This document shows, in pieces, positions 35,755-44,509 of a stretch of 64,000 nt of DNA. Below the pieces are notes generated by a model, which saw only the letters and a program-made list of their open reading frames with translations, had not been told where the DNA came from and made no database searches. The stretch spans positions 62,001 through 126,000 of the forward strand of contig NZ_BBIW01000009.1 in the NCBI RefSeq assembly GCF_000732325.1. Reading direction: 5' to 3'. The translations under genes and the position numbers were made by a program. Positions within the stretch are counted from its first letter, which is position 1. Each line of letters begins with the position of its first letter. The DNA is from Paenibacillus sp. TCA20. Lineage in GTDB: Bacteria > Bacillota > Bacilli > Paenibacillales > Paenibacillaceae.

Positions 35755-36960
35755 ATGCAATTATATGGTCAATGCGGCAGGACAGAGGAAGAATCGGGTG
35801 CTTCGAGCTTGCGCAGAAGCTTGCCCTGCATCGATTTGCGAGGATACACCAAGTGGCTTGCGGCCCTCATCATTTTTGTAATGACATCCTCTATTTTTGC
35901 TCAACCGGCAAGTGCACACATGAATACGTTGGGATATTCCAACATCCAGGTGGAGCAGGGCGGATTGATATACGAAATAGAGCTTGATCTGCAGGAGGTA
36001 GCCCAGTGGATGGATGTCCGATCTGGCGGGGTGTTCATACTGGGTGGAGGTAATCAGCCTCCCGAGGGCGAGGTTGCATGGACACAGGACGAGCTCAGAT
36101 CCTTGATTGAGGAATCCTTAATTGTAGAAGGAGAAGGCCAGGCTGCCGAGCTTGCAACCATTGATGATATCAGGATTGTGGAACGAAATGACACCGGCTA
36201 TCTGCATATGCTGCTCGGATATGATTTTGCAGAAGCGGCGGATGATTATTCAATTAACTATAATTTTTTCTTTGATATGGACGCCAATCATCAGAATTTT
36301 GCTGCAATTCGAATGGGTGAGGCCTCGAAGGATATTGTATTTACCAACGGACAGCAGGTGGCTGCCGGTGAAATTACAGCTGAAGGAAGCAGCAGCACGA
36401 CGGTTGAACTGCCGGGCTGGGCCGTCACGGCTTGGAACTACTTGGTGATCGGAGTCCAGCATATCTGGTTCGGGATTGACCATCTGCTGTTTATCCTTGC
36501 ACTCGTGTTGGCTAAGCTGCGTCCCTGGGACTATGTAAAGGTTCTGACGGCTTTCACCGTCGGGCACAGCTTGACCATTGCACTGGCTGCACTGGATATA
36601 GTACGTCTGCCATCGAGCTTCGTGGAGCCGTTTATTGCACTCAGTATTGCCTATGTAGCTGTAGAGAACATCTTCCGTAAGCAAGTGAATCGGCGCTGGC
36701 TCATTGCGCTGCTGTTTGGTCTGATCCATGGATTCGGGTTTGCCCAGGTGCTGCAGGAATCGCCTGTGGATTCCATTGTGCTTGCACTGATTTCGTTCAA
36801 TGTCGGCGTGGAGATCGGTCAGCTGTCAGTATTGGCCGTGGTTATTCCGCTGCTCCTGTGGCTGAGAAGATTCAAGAAAGTCTATACGTACAGCAATGCC
36901 GTGATATCCGGGGGGATCATGCTGTTTGGCCTGTTCTGGTTCGTGATTCGGGTAATTTAA
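35755..36960 (+). CDS. HupE/UreJ-family membrane protein
   Basis: A 401-residue exported and membrane-embedded protein of the HupE/UreJ_2 family, whose better-known members move nickel or cobalt. A hydrophobic signal segment (AALIIFVMTSSIFAQPASA, about 35-54) precedes an outside beta-rich domain of about 165 residues. A block of six or seven transmembrane helices fills 225-400. Conserved histidines lie in HIWFGIDHLLFILALV, FTVGHSLT and FGLIHGFGFAQ. The ATG at 35755 has AGGAGG seven bases upstream, much better than the open frame back to 35710. No urease or hydrogenase genes are in the window, so the metal is unknown. Confidence 0.87.
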   Translation: MQLYGQCGRTEEESGASSLRRSLPCIDLRGYTKWLAALIIFVMTSSIFAQPASAHMNTLGYSNIQVEQGGLIYEIELDLQEVAQWMDVRSGGVFILGGGNQPPEGEVAWTQDELRSLIEESLIVEGEGQAAELATIDDIRIVERNDTGYLHMLLGYDFAEAADDYSINYNFFFDMDANHQNFAAIRMGEASKDIVFTNGQQVAAGEITAEGSSSTTVELPGWAVTAWNYLVIGVQHIWFGIDHLLFILALVLAKLRPWDYVKVLTAFTVGHSLTIALAALDIVRLPSSFVEPFIALSIAYVAVENIFRKQVNRRWLIALLFGLIHGFGFAQVLQESPVDSIVLALISFNVGVEIGQLSVLAVVIPLLLWLRRFKKVYTYSNAVISGGIMLFGLFWFVIRVI

Positions 36961-37091
36961 TTATAGAAAAAGATTCATGGATGAAAATTGAAAAGCCAGA
37001 TATAATTTGATAATGCGCTCCATTAACGAAGTAAAGTGAACAGAGGGCTGCTGTTATAGATTTATTCTTTAGAAAAGGGGCCTTTCTTAAA

Positions 37092-37559
37092 ATGACAATG
37101 AAGTATTCTGCCGTCCAGGCAACAATTCATGATTTAGATGATTTGGTTCCACTATTTGATTCTTATCGTGTGTTCTATGGGCAATCATCCAATCTTGAGG
37201 GAGCCAGGTCGTTTTTGTTCAACCGCTTTAATCATGCAGAATCGGTAATATTTATCGCACGTGCTGTTTCTGATGGACAAGCCGCTGGGTTTGCTCAGCT
37301 CTATCCTACCTTCTCATCTATCTCTATGCAGCGATCATGGGTCCTTAATGATCTATATGTAATGGAAGCACATCGCAGAGAAGGAGTTGCGGACTTACTG
37401 CTGCAGCAGGTACGGGAGTTTGCGACGACAACACAGGCAAAAGGAATCGCATTATCTACAGCGCCGGATAATAAGGCAGCACGGACGCTTTATGAGAAGC
37501 ACGGATATGTTATCGATAACGAATTTTATTCTTACTTTTTGACATTGCCACTTCAATAG
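37092..37559 (+). CDS. GNAT-family N-acetyltransferase
   Basis: A 155-residue acetyltransferase of the GNAT fold. The acetyl-CoA pyrophosphate loop reads AHRREGVADLLLQQV, and the C-terminal motif is APDNKAARTLYEKHGY, after which the FYSYFL strand closes the fold. The substrate is unknown. An AAAGGGG site is about 12 bases before the ATG at 37092, and the ATG at 37098 is also possible. It stands alone upstream of dapH, whose own promoter starts 76 bases after the stop. Confidence 0.88.
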   Translation: MTMKYSAVQATIHDLDDLVPLFDSYRVFYGQSSNLEGARSFLFNRFNHAESVIFIARAVSDGQAAGFAQLYPTFSSISMQRSWVLNDLYVMEAHRREGVADLLLQQVREFATTTQAKGIALSTAPDNKAARTLYEKHGYVIDNEFYSYFLTLPLQ

Positions 37560-37634
37560 TACATACACCAGGTGGATATAGTCCGAGAAGTAAGCTTTAA
37601 GCGAATGTGTGGTCGAGACCTGCCGTGTGAAAAG

Positions 37635-37664
37635 TAGACTCTGTTCGAGCGCGTATGCTACAAT
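37635..37664 (+). promoter_or_regulatory. Promoter of dapH
   Basis: TAGACT (37635-37640), 18 bases, then TACAAT (37659-37664). It leaves a 5' leader of about 45 bases with no lysine riboswitch. Confidence 0.55.
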
Positions 37665-37713
37665 GTTCGCAAGGAAAATAAGCTTGAAGAAAAAGGAGAA
37701 AAACATACCAGCC

Positions 37714-38412
37714 ATGGATAAAACAATGGAAGTCATTAATTACATCAAAGATAGCAAAAAGGTTACGCCTGTAAAGGTGTACTTCAACGGTAAAATCACT
37801 TCTCCAGTAGAAGGCGTTAAAGTATTTGATTATGGTGACGGCGGCGTGCTGTTTGGCGATTGGGCAGAAGTGCAAGAGCTGCTTGCGAACGACAAAGGAA
37901 TTGAGTCTTACGAGGTGGAGCATGATCGTCGTAACTCTGCAATTCCGATGCTTGACCTGAAAGGAATCAATGCACGTATTGAGCCTGGCGCGATTATTCG
38001 TGACAAAGTAGAGATCGGCAACAATGCCGTTATCATGATGGGTGCGGTTATCAATATCGGCGTCTCGATCGGTGAAGGTACGATGATTGATATGAATGCA
38101 ACGCTTGGCGGACGCGTTCAAGTCGGCAAGATGTGCCACGTTGGCGCAGGTGCGGTACTCGCTGGCGTTATCGAGCCTCCTTCTGCACAACCGGTTGTCA
38201 TTGAGGATGATGTTGTCATCGGTGCAAACGTTGTTGTTCTCGAAGGTGTGCGCGTGGGCAAAGGCGCTGTAATCGCTGCGGGTGCAGTCGTGATTGAAGA
38301 TGTGCCGGAGAACGCAGTCGTTGCGGGTATTCCAGCTCGTGTAATCAAAATGGTTGACGACAAGACCAAGTCCAAGACTACAATTATTGAAGGTCTTCGT
38401 AACCTGAAATAA
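37714..38412 (+). CDS. dapH: Tetrahydrodipicolinate N-acetyltransferase DapH
   Basis: Acetylates tetrahydrodipicolinate with acetyl-CoA in the acetylase branch of diaminopimelate and lysine synthesis (DapH, YkuQ in B. subtilis). The 232 residues match the family length. An N-terminal DapH domain (about 1-80) is followed by a left-handed beta-helix made of hexapeptide repeats ([20 protein letters not shown] and on to [15 protein letters not shown]). The [12 protein letters not shown] end is typical. The start at 37714 has AAGGAG about 15 bases upstream, a long spacing. dapL follows after a 139-base gap holding a hairpin. Confidence 0.95.
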   Translation: MDKTMEVINYIKDSKKVTPVKVYFNGKITSPVEGVKVFDYGDGGVLFGDWAEVQELLANDKGIESYEVEHDRRNSAIPMLDLKGINARIEPGAIIRDKVEIGNNAVIMMGAVINIGVSIGEGTMIDMNATLGGRVQVGKMCHVGAGAVLAGVIEPPSAQPVVIEDDVVIGANVVVLEGVRVGKGAVIAAGAVVIEDVPENAVVAGIPARVIKMVDDKTKSKTTIIEGLRNLK

Positions 38413-38434
38413 GCAAGTTTAAATTAATCCAAGC

Positions 38435-38467
38435 GCGCGCCATCAACAGTGGCGCGTGTTTGTTTAT
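38435..38467 (+). terminator. Hairpin between dapH and dapL
   Basis: CGCGCCA and TGGCGCG arms, then GTTTGTTT. The T-run is interrupted, so it may only partly reduce expression of dapL. Confidence 0.5.
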
Positions 38468-38551
38468 GGGCGGCTTAAGCCAGAGCTTGAGTTAGCAGGC
38501 GCATATAACTTGATACGATAAGGCTTAACGAGTGACTTGAGGAGTGATCGA

Positions 38552-39670
38552 ATGAGCGAGTTTGTAGAGATAAGACGGAGGCTTCACCAGATTCCGGAGC
38601 CAGGCTTTGAAGAGTTCAAGACACAGGCTTTGCTGCTGGAATACATCGGCGGACTGCCGCAGGAGCGGCTGGAGGTCAAAACCTGGCGTACGGGTATTTT
38701 GGTTCGAGTGAAGGGTTTAATTGGTGAGCGGTGCTTGGGATACCGGGCGGATATGGACGGGCTGCCGATCGATGAAGAGACGAGCTATGAATTCCGGTCA
38801 ACGCATCCGGGTTACATGCATGCTTGTGGACATGATCTGCATATGGCTATCGGTCTTGGGGTACTCACAGAAATCGTGAGAGAGCCAATTAATGATGATG
38901 TTCTGTTCGTGTTCCAGCCAGCGGAAGAGGGGCCGGGCGGCGCTTTACCCATGCTTAGCAGCGAGGAATTCAAGGCGTGGAAGCCTGATTTCATGATGGG
39001 GCTGCATATTGCTCCCGAATACCCGGTAGGAACGATTGCGACTAAGCCAGGCATTCTGTTCGCGAACACATCAGAGCTGTTTATTGATCTGACAGGTATA
39101 GGCGGTCATGCCGCTTATCCGCATCGGGCCATCGATATGATCGTTGCGACGTCGAGTCTGGTCATGCAGATGCAGTCTATCGTCTCGCGCAATGTCGATC
39201 CATTGGATTCCGTAGTTGTGACACTTGGCAAAATTACAGGCGGAACCAAACAGAACATTATTGCAGAACGGGTTCGTCTGGAAGGCACAATTCGGTCCTT
39301 GTCAGCCGATTCAATGGCGGATGTAAAAGCCCGGATTGAAGCGCTGCTGACAGGCGTAGAGGCCGGCTTTAACTGTAAGACCGAGCTGGATTACGGCTCC
39401 AATTATTATCAGGTGTACAACCATGAAGAAGAAGCTGAGCGATTTATGAACTTCGTTCAACATGTTGAAGGCGTGGAACTGATTGAATGCACGGAAGCCA
39501 TGACGGGCGAAGATTTCGGATATTTTCTCCGTGATATTCCTGGGTTGATGTTTTGGCTTGGGGTCGACACGCCCTATGGACTGCATCATGCAAAGCTCGA
39601 GCCACAGGAGGAAGCGATCGGCGTGGCTATTAACGTTGTATCTAACTATTTGCGCCATCGTTCTTCTTAA
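38552..39670 (+). CDS. N-acetyl-LL-diaminopimelate deacetylase DapL (M20 family)
   Basis: Removes the acetyl group from N-acetyl-LL-diaminopimelate (B. subtilis YkuR), next to last in the acetylase branch. The 372 residues carry the M20D metal ligands: HACGHDLHM (Cys and His), EEGPGG, the His in MGLHIAPE, and the late His in GLHHAKLEP. The lid domain covers about 180-290 ([16 protein letters not shown]). GAGGAG is seven bases before the ATG at 38552. The earlier open start at 38537 lacks a site. The name dapL is also used for an unrelated aminotransferase, so the symbol is left blank. Confidence 0.93.
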   Translation: MSEFVEIRRRLHQIPEPGFEEFKTQALLLEYIGGLPQERLEVKTWRTGILVRVKGLIGERCLGYRADMDGLPIDEETSYEFRSTHPGYMHACGHDLHMAIGLGVLTEIVREPINDDVLFVFQPAEEGPGGALPMLSSEEFKAWKPDFMMGLHIAPEYPVGTIATKPGILFANTSELFIDLTGIGGHAAYPHRAIDMIVATSSLVMQMQSIVSRNVDPLDSVVVTLGKITGGTKQNIIAERVRLEGTIRSLSADSMADVKARIEALLTGVEAGFNCKTELDYGSNYYQVYNHEEEAERFMNFVQHVEGVELIECTEAMTGEDFGYFLRDIPGLMFWLGVDTPYGLHHAKLEPQEEAIGVAINVVSNYLRHRSS

Positions 39671-39686
39671 GGAAGGTCTCCAGACC

Positions 39687-39727
39687 AAAAACTGCTTCTG
39701 CGCTCATGCGCAAAAGCAGTTTTTTTG
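39687..39727. terminator. Bidirectional terminator between the deacetylase and patA
   Basis: AAAAACTGCTT and AAGCAGTTTTTTT with an inner GCGC/GCGC stem, symmetrical between convergent stops. Confidence 0.9.
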
Positions 39728-39743
39728 TAGCATTCATCCGAGT

Positions 39744-40904
39744 TTAGCTGGACAGTCCTTGTACGAACGACTCGATGCGATCCAGCGCCTCATGAAGCAC
39801 CTCCATAGAGCAGGCGTAGGAGATGCGAATATAGTCGTCGCCGAAGGGGGCAAACGCGGCGCCCGGCACGACCGCCACCCGTTTCTCTTCAAGCAGACGA
39901 TGAGCGAACGTGGTGGAATCAAGTCCAAACTTAGCCACAGATGGGAAGATGTAGAAGGCCCCGTTTGGCTGTGTGACCTCAAAGCCTGCATTGACCAGCC
40001 GCTCATAGGCATAATCACGGCGTCGTGCGTACTCCTCTCGCATTGGCAGTGCGTCATCTATGCCGGCCGTCAGCGCTTCAACCGCCGCCGCTTGGCTGAC
40101 AGAGCTCGCGCATGTGACATTATACTGATGCACTTTCACAATATGGCGTGCCAGGTAAGCCGGAGCGAACAGCAGGCCGATGCGCCATCCGGTCATGGAG
40201 TGTGACTTGGACAAGCCGTTGATCACAATGGTCTTCTCACGCATCCCAGGCAGAGCTGCAATGGAGGTGTGCGTCCCGTCAAATACAAGCTCACTGTAGA
40301 TTTCATCTGACAGGACGAACAGCTCACGTTCCCGAACCAGATCTGCAATCTCGTTAAGCTCCCCGGAGCTCAGTGTACAGCCCGTCGGATTGGAAGGGGA
40401 GGCCAGCACGATACAGCGAGTACGCTCAGTCAAATGCTGACGAATCAAATCGGCCGTCAGCTTAAAGCCGCTGCCGGTCGTATCGATATGCACCGGCTGT
40501 GCACCACACATGCGAATAATGGGTTCATACCCCGGATAGATCGGGCCTGGAAGGAGTACCTCGCAGCCTTCCGTAAGAATCGTCCGAAAAGTCACATCAA
40601 TCGCCTCACTGGCGCCTGTGGTCACGATGATCTCATCCGCAGGATCATATGTAAGTCCGTACTTCTGCGTCATGAACTCGGCCGCTGCTGTACGCAGCTT
40701 GAGTGTTCCCGCATTCGGCGTGTACACCGTCTCCCCACTGTCGATGGCTTGCTTGGCTGCCTCCAGAATATGCTGTGGCGTTGGAAAATCCGGCTGCCCG
40801 AGCGTAAGTGACAATACATCTTCATATTGACTGACCTTGTTGGCCATTTTTCGAATACCGGATACTTCAATGCTCTGAACCTCCGGCCTGATTAAATGCT
40901 CCAT
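39744..40904 (-). CDS. patA: PLP-dependent aminotransferase, PatA type
   Basis: Class I/II fold-type I aminotransferase of 386 residues, resembling B. subtilis PatA, assigned as N-acetyl-LL-diaminopimelate aminotransferase. Motifs: SLTLGQPDFPTP near the N-terminus, TTGASEAID, ASPSNPTGCTLS, LSDEIYSELVF, and the PLP lysine in NGLSKSHSMTGWRIG. The final RISYA arginine binds the substrate carboxylate. AGGTG lies five bases before the ATG at 40904. It is convergent with dapH and dapL, which supplies the third step of the same branch and supports the assignment. Confidence 0.88.
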   Translation of the reverse strand: MEHLIRPEVQSIEVSGIRKMANKVSQYEDVLSLTLGQPDFPTPQHILEAAKQAIDSGETVYTPNAGTLKLRTAAAEFMTQKYGLTYDPADEIIVTTGASEAIDVTFRTILTEGCEVLLPGPIYPGYEPIIRMCGAQPVHIDTTGSGFKLTADLIRQHLTERTRCIVLASPSNPTGCTLSSGELNEIADLVRERELFVLSDEIYSELVFDGTHTSIAALPGMREKTIVINGLSKSHSMTGWRIGLLFAPAYLARHIVKVHQYNVTCASSVSQAAAVEALTAGIDDALPMREEYARRRDYAYERLVNAGFEVTQPNGAFYIFPSVAKFGLDSTTFAHRLLEEKRVAVVPGAAFAPFGDDYIRISYACSMEVLHEALDRIESFVQGLSS

Positions 40905-41034
40905 AATTTCACCTGTCCCGTCTATATGCGTTTCAATGGTAATCATCATATCATATCGAACGGAGCACTTCGAGAGGAGCACCCACAATATCCGTTGGTC
41001 TGCTAAGCTTCCATATCACGTGTATCGGCTATTT

Positions 41035-41316
41035 TTATATGGCAGTAGTATCAAGATGCTCATTCCATTGTTTGAGCGACTGTGCATCATCATAACCAAG
41101 CTTATGCGCAGTCTTGATCAGCTGAATATTGCTATGAAGAAAGAGATCCTCCAGCTGTCCTGTTTTATGATATAAATGCTCGGGCATGTGCTGCCTCATA
41201 TTTTCCAGTGTTTCGCTAAAAAGCTTATATAGCTCGAGATGCTCCCTTTCACAAATCTCCACAATTTCCTGAGATCTTCTATCAAGTACTTCTCTCAAAA
41301 TTTGATCTACCATCAT
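41035..41316 (-). CDS. Small orphan protein, paralogue of the gene at 25267
   Basis: A 93-residue helical protein of no known family, the second copy of the small gene at 25267-25536. The conserved core is RSQEIVEICEREH, with QLEDLFLHSN and KTAHKLGYDDAQ toward the end. GGAGG precedes two adjacent ATG codons (41316, seven bases; 41313, ten bases). The second aligns exactly with the start of the paralogue. It is transcribed away from the exopolysaccharide cluster and shares its long AT-rich upstream region. Divergent position makes a regulatory link possible but not shown. Confidence 0.7.
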   Translation of the reverse strand: MMVDQILREVLDRRSQEIVEICEREHLELYKLFSETLENMRQHMPEHLYHKTGQLEDLFLHSNIQLIKTAHKLGYDDAQSLKQWNEHLDTTAI

Positions 41317-41705
41317 CTCTAGTCCTCCCTGTTGTCCATCCATTGAGATCAGAATATGCCTACTGTATAGAACGAACATCATCGCAATATTAAAATAAAG
41401 GACTAATTATATTAATATTGAAATGTTAATATATTACAGGTGACAAAAATAATGATGAATCCACTGTTTTTATGTCCAAAAATCGCAAAATTGTTAATAT
41501 ATTGTGCGTGTTTTTGCTTTATAATAGTTCTGAAGTAGTGACATTTTTTAGAAAATTGTTAATCCAATATGCTTAGTTAGCAAGTGAGCTTGGGTCTTCA
41601 AGTCTGGTTAATAGAAGAATAGAATTTCATGGAAATGTAAGTGGGTCATTGTATTTTTTTGCATGCTAGACAAGTGTGTCGAATAATGAAAAGGAGCATA
41701 GCAAG
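41317..41705 (+). promoter_or_regulatory. Long AT-rich regulatory region before the exopolysaccharide cluster
   Basis: This 389-base divergent gap is strongly AT-rich. TGTTAATATATT occurs twice (41424-41435 and 41492-41503), with a third partial copy, TTGTTAAT, at 41556-41563. TATAAT at 41520-41525 has no fair -35 element, which suggests an activator. Transcription from it would leave a leader of about 170 bases. I recognise no riboswitch, including cyclic-di-GMP types. Confidence 0.5.
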
Positions 41706-43175
41706 ATGCCAAGCACAGCTACATATTACAGGCAGGCAGGACTGATCATTCTGTCCCTGCTGGTTCTGCTGACAGGATGCAGCACTGCGAAGAAGGACAC
41801 AATCACGAACGATCCAAATGTAAATCCGGATCCGGTCGTGCAGCGTTATGAAGGAGAGAAGAGTCAGGAGATTCCCTATGTATATACAGGACGCAGAGAG
41901 CTCTCACTGACCTTTAACGGAATGGGTGACAAGGAGACGATGGATCGCCTGCTGGATGAGCTGGACAAGTACAAGATTAAGGCTACTTTTTTCCTGCCCG
42001 GCATGAGGGTCGCAGAGGAGCCGGATATTGCTCAGGCGATATTGGACAGGGGACATGAAATTGAGAATAATCTGCTGAATCAGCTAGATATCACCGATAT
42101 GAATTACAACGATATCTATCAGGTGGTTAAGCTCGCGAATGAGGTGATTAAGGAGCATACGGGTGCTGAGCCCGTTTACGTCCGTACCAGATCCGGAGAT
42201 ATTCCTGAAGATCTCGCCCTGGCTGCAGCTCATCTGGGGATGAAGGCAGTGGTAAGCTACAGCATTAATCCGAAGGATCGGGATATGAAGAGCGCAGAGG
42301 AGATTGGTGAATATGTAGAGCGTTATATTCATCGGGGCGGGATTATTACTTTAAATACCGATATCAATCCTGAGATTGTTGAATCGATTAAGTATATTGC
42401 GGCAGCCGCGGAGGATATCGGCTATAAGTTAATTCCACTTAGAGAACTGGCAGAGAATGGCGGAGTCCGTAAGCCGCTTGAGGAAATACCCGGCTATGAT
42501 GCAGCTAAGATCAATCCGGATTATGAGAACGCCGAATACGAGCTGATATATAAGGTCAAGACCGACAAGAAGCAGGTGGCTCTGACACTGGATGACTGGG
42601 CCACCGATAAGACAGTAACCCAATTTCTTGATATCCTGGCCGAGAAAAAAGTACATGCTACCTTTTTTCTGCGAGCCAGAGGCGTAGTAGATAATCCCAA
42701 TCTGGCTCGTGCAATCATTGAAGAGGGACATGATGTTGCGAATCATACGTATACGCATCCGGTTGTTACCTCGCTGACAGCAGAGGAATTGCAGGAGGAA
42801 ATTGTGAAAGCTCATGAGGTGTTGACGGAGGCAATCCAACAGCAGCCGTTGATGCTCTTCAGGCCGCCTACGGGAGCGATCGACGCTCAGAGTGCCAAGG
42901 TGATTGCTGCGACAGGATATGAGCACATTGCGATGTACGATGTGACAGCAATGGATTGGGACGTATCCCATTCTGCAGACGACATTGTGAATATGGTTAT
43001 GGACCAAACGGAAAATGGCAGCATTATTTTGCTTCACATCCTGGATGGTATTCACTCTGTTGAAGCTCTTCCAAGGATTATTGATCAGCTGCGAGCCAAA
43101 GGGTATACATTTGTCAGCTTGGTAGATTTAATGGAACAGAACAAAACATGGATAAACAGTGATGAGGTAAAATAA
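41706..43175 (+). CDS. Lipoprotein with two polysaccharide-deacetylase (NodB) domains, first one degenerate
   Basis: Likely removes acetyl groups from an extracellular polysaccharide. The 489 residues begin with a lipoprotein signal (LLVLLTGC, Cys25). The C-terminal NodB domain (about 285-480) is complete: D296-D297 in TLDD, H347 and H351 in NHTYTHP, FRPPTGA and ILLHILD. The N-terminal NodB domain (about 65-265) has lost its metal site: TFNG in place of TFDD (N71), and N122 and Q126 where the two His should be. AAGGAG lies nine bases before the ATG at 41706. The stop overlaps the next ATG by one base, so translation is coupled. Confidence 0.88.
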   Translation: MPSTATYYRQAGLIILSLLVLLTGCSTAKKDTITNDPNVNPDPVVQRYEGEKSQEIPYVYTGRRELSLTFNGMGDKETMDRLLDELDKYKIKATFFLPGMRVAEEPDIAQAILDRGHEIENNLLNQLDITDMNYNDIYQVVKLANEVIKEHTGAEPVYVRTRSGDIPEDLALAAAHLGMKAVVSYSINPKDRDMKSAEEIGEYVERYIHRGGIITLNTDINPEIVESIKYIAAAAEDIGYKLIPLRELAENGGVRKPLEEIPGYDAAKINPDYENAEYELIYKVKTDKKQVALTLDDWATDKTVTQFLDILAEKKVHATFFLRARGVVDNPNLARAIIEEGHDVANHTYTHPVVTSLTAEELQEEIVKAHEVLTEAIQQQPLMLFRPPTGAIDAQSAKVIAATGYEHIAMYDVTAMDWDVSHSADDIVNMVMDQTENGSIILLHILDGIHSVEALPRIIDQLRAKGYTFVSLVDLMEQNKTWINSDEVK

Positions 43176-44488
43176 TGGGATTGTTTGAGGAACTGGCTGC
43201 TGGGAACGAGAAGCTCGCAGTGATTGGACTTGGTTATGTCGGGCTGCCTATTGCGGCTGCTTTTGCCAGAAAGTTGAATGTTATTGGATTTGATGTGAAT
43301 CGTCAAAAAATAAAAGCCTATCAGGATGGAATCGACCTGACTGGTGATATCGGGGATGAAGCCGTACGGCATTGCGGCGTAGACTTTACGTCAGATAGGG
43401 ACCAGCTTGCTGGGGTACGCTGCTATATTGTTGCCGTACCAACACCCGTCAAGAGCGGGAACGTTCCTGATCTGGAGGCAGTACAGAAGGCGAGCCGGCT
43501 TGTAGCCGAGCGGCTGACACCAGGCTCGCTCGTAGTCTATGAATCTACGGTATATCCCGGCGTAACGGAAGAGGTATGCATACCTATTCTCGAGGAAGTT
43601 TCGGGACTTACGTGTGGAAGGGATTTTATGGTGGGGTATTCACCGGAGCGAATTAATCCGGGAGACCAAGTCCACCGGCTGGAGAATATTGTGAAGATTG
43701 TATCTGGCAATGATGAGGAGGCGCTGGAGACCGTCGCCAGCCTATATGAGCTGATCGTCGAGGCCGGGGTTCACCGTGCCGAGAGCATCAAGGTAGCCGA
43801 GGCAGCTAAGGTCATCGAGAATGCACAGCGGGATATTAATATTGCCTTCATGAATGAGCTGTCCATGCTGTTTCATGAGATGGATATCGATACGAATGCC
43901 GTTCTCAGAGCTGCAGGGACCAAGTGGAATTTCCTTCCGTTCCGTCCGGGTCTGGTCGGCGGCCATTGTATCAGTATAGACCCTTATTATTTGACTTACA
44001 AAGCGGAGGACAGCGGTTATCATTCGCGAATTATTTTGGCTGGACGGCAGATTAACGACGGTATGGGCAAGTACATCGCCCAGAATATCATCAAGATGAT
44101 GGTGAAGCAGCAGATGGATTTGAGAAATACGCGCATCGGCATTTTCGGACTTGCTTTCAAAGAGAATTGCAGTGATATCCGCAATTCCAAGGTGATGGAT
44201 ATTCTGAATGAGCTAAGCGAATATGGGATTACCCCATTGGTAGCCGATCCTTATGTCGATGCGGCTACTGCCTATCAGGAATACGGCGTGGAGCTTTCCG
44301 ATCCTGCGCATCTAGTAGATTTAAACATCGCAGTGGTAGCTGTAGCCCACGAATCTTTTAGAGCAATGAGCTTCAACCAGGTGCAGCAGCTATATAGCCA
44401 TACACAGCCGAAGATTATGTTTGATATCAAGGGGATATATGACAGACACATGTATGAGCAGAGCGGATTTCTCTACTGGAGCTTGTAG
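43175..44488 (+). CDS. Nucleotide-sugar dehydrogenase, UDP-HexNAc type (WbpA/TviB/WecC-like)
   Basis: Oxidises a UDP-sugar at C6 to a uronic acid using NAD. The 437 residues contain the Rossmann motif GLGYVGLP (18-25), the central helical domain and the UDP-binding C-terminal domain (FGLAFKENCSDIRNSK). The catalytic cysteine is C265 in GGHCISIDPYYLTYKA. That motif is characteristic of the UDP-N-acetylhexosamine dehydrogenases (WbpA, TviB, WecC), whereas UDP-glucose dehydrogenases have a CFPKD-type motif. The likely product is therefore UDP-HexNAc uronate, which would feed the GT2 enzyme encoded next. The ATG overlaps the upstream stop. Confidence 0.92.
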   Translation: MGLFEELAAGNEKLAVIGLGYVGLPIAAAFARKLNVIGFDVNRQKIKAYQDGIDLTGDIGDEAVRHCGVDFTSDRDQLAGVRCYIVAVPTPVKSGNVPDLEAVQKASRLVAERLTPGSLVVYESTVYPGVTEEVCIPILEEVSGLTCGRDFMVGYSPERINPGDQVHRLENIVKIVSGNDEEALETVASLYELIVEAGVHRAESIKVAEAAKVIENAQRDINIAFMNELSMLFHEMDIDTNAVLRAAGTKWNFLPFRPGLVGGHCISIDPYYLTYKAEDSGYHSRIILAGRQINDGMGKYIAQNIIKMMVKQQMDLRNTRIGIFGLAFKENCSDIRNSKVMDILNELSEYGITPLVADPYVDAATAYQEYGVELSDPAHLVDLNIAVVAVAHESFRAMSFNQVQQLYSHTQPKIMFDIKGIYDRHMYEQSGFLYWSL

Positions 44489-44509
44489 TCCACAGATAGG
44501 AGCTTCGAT

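Noticed and set aside
37560..37713. Lysine riboswitch before dapH
   Set aside because: The leader from the predicted promoter is only about 45 bases and shows no L-box features.
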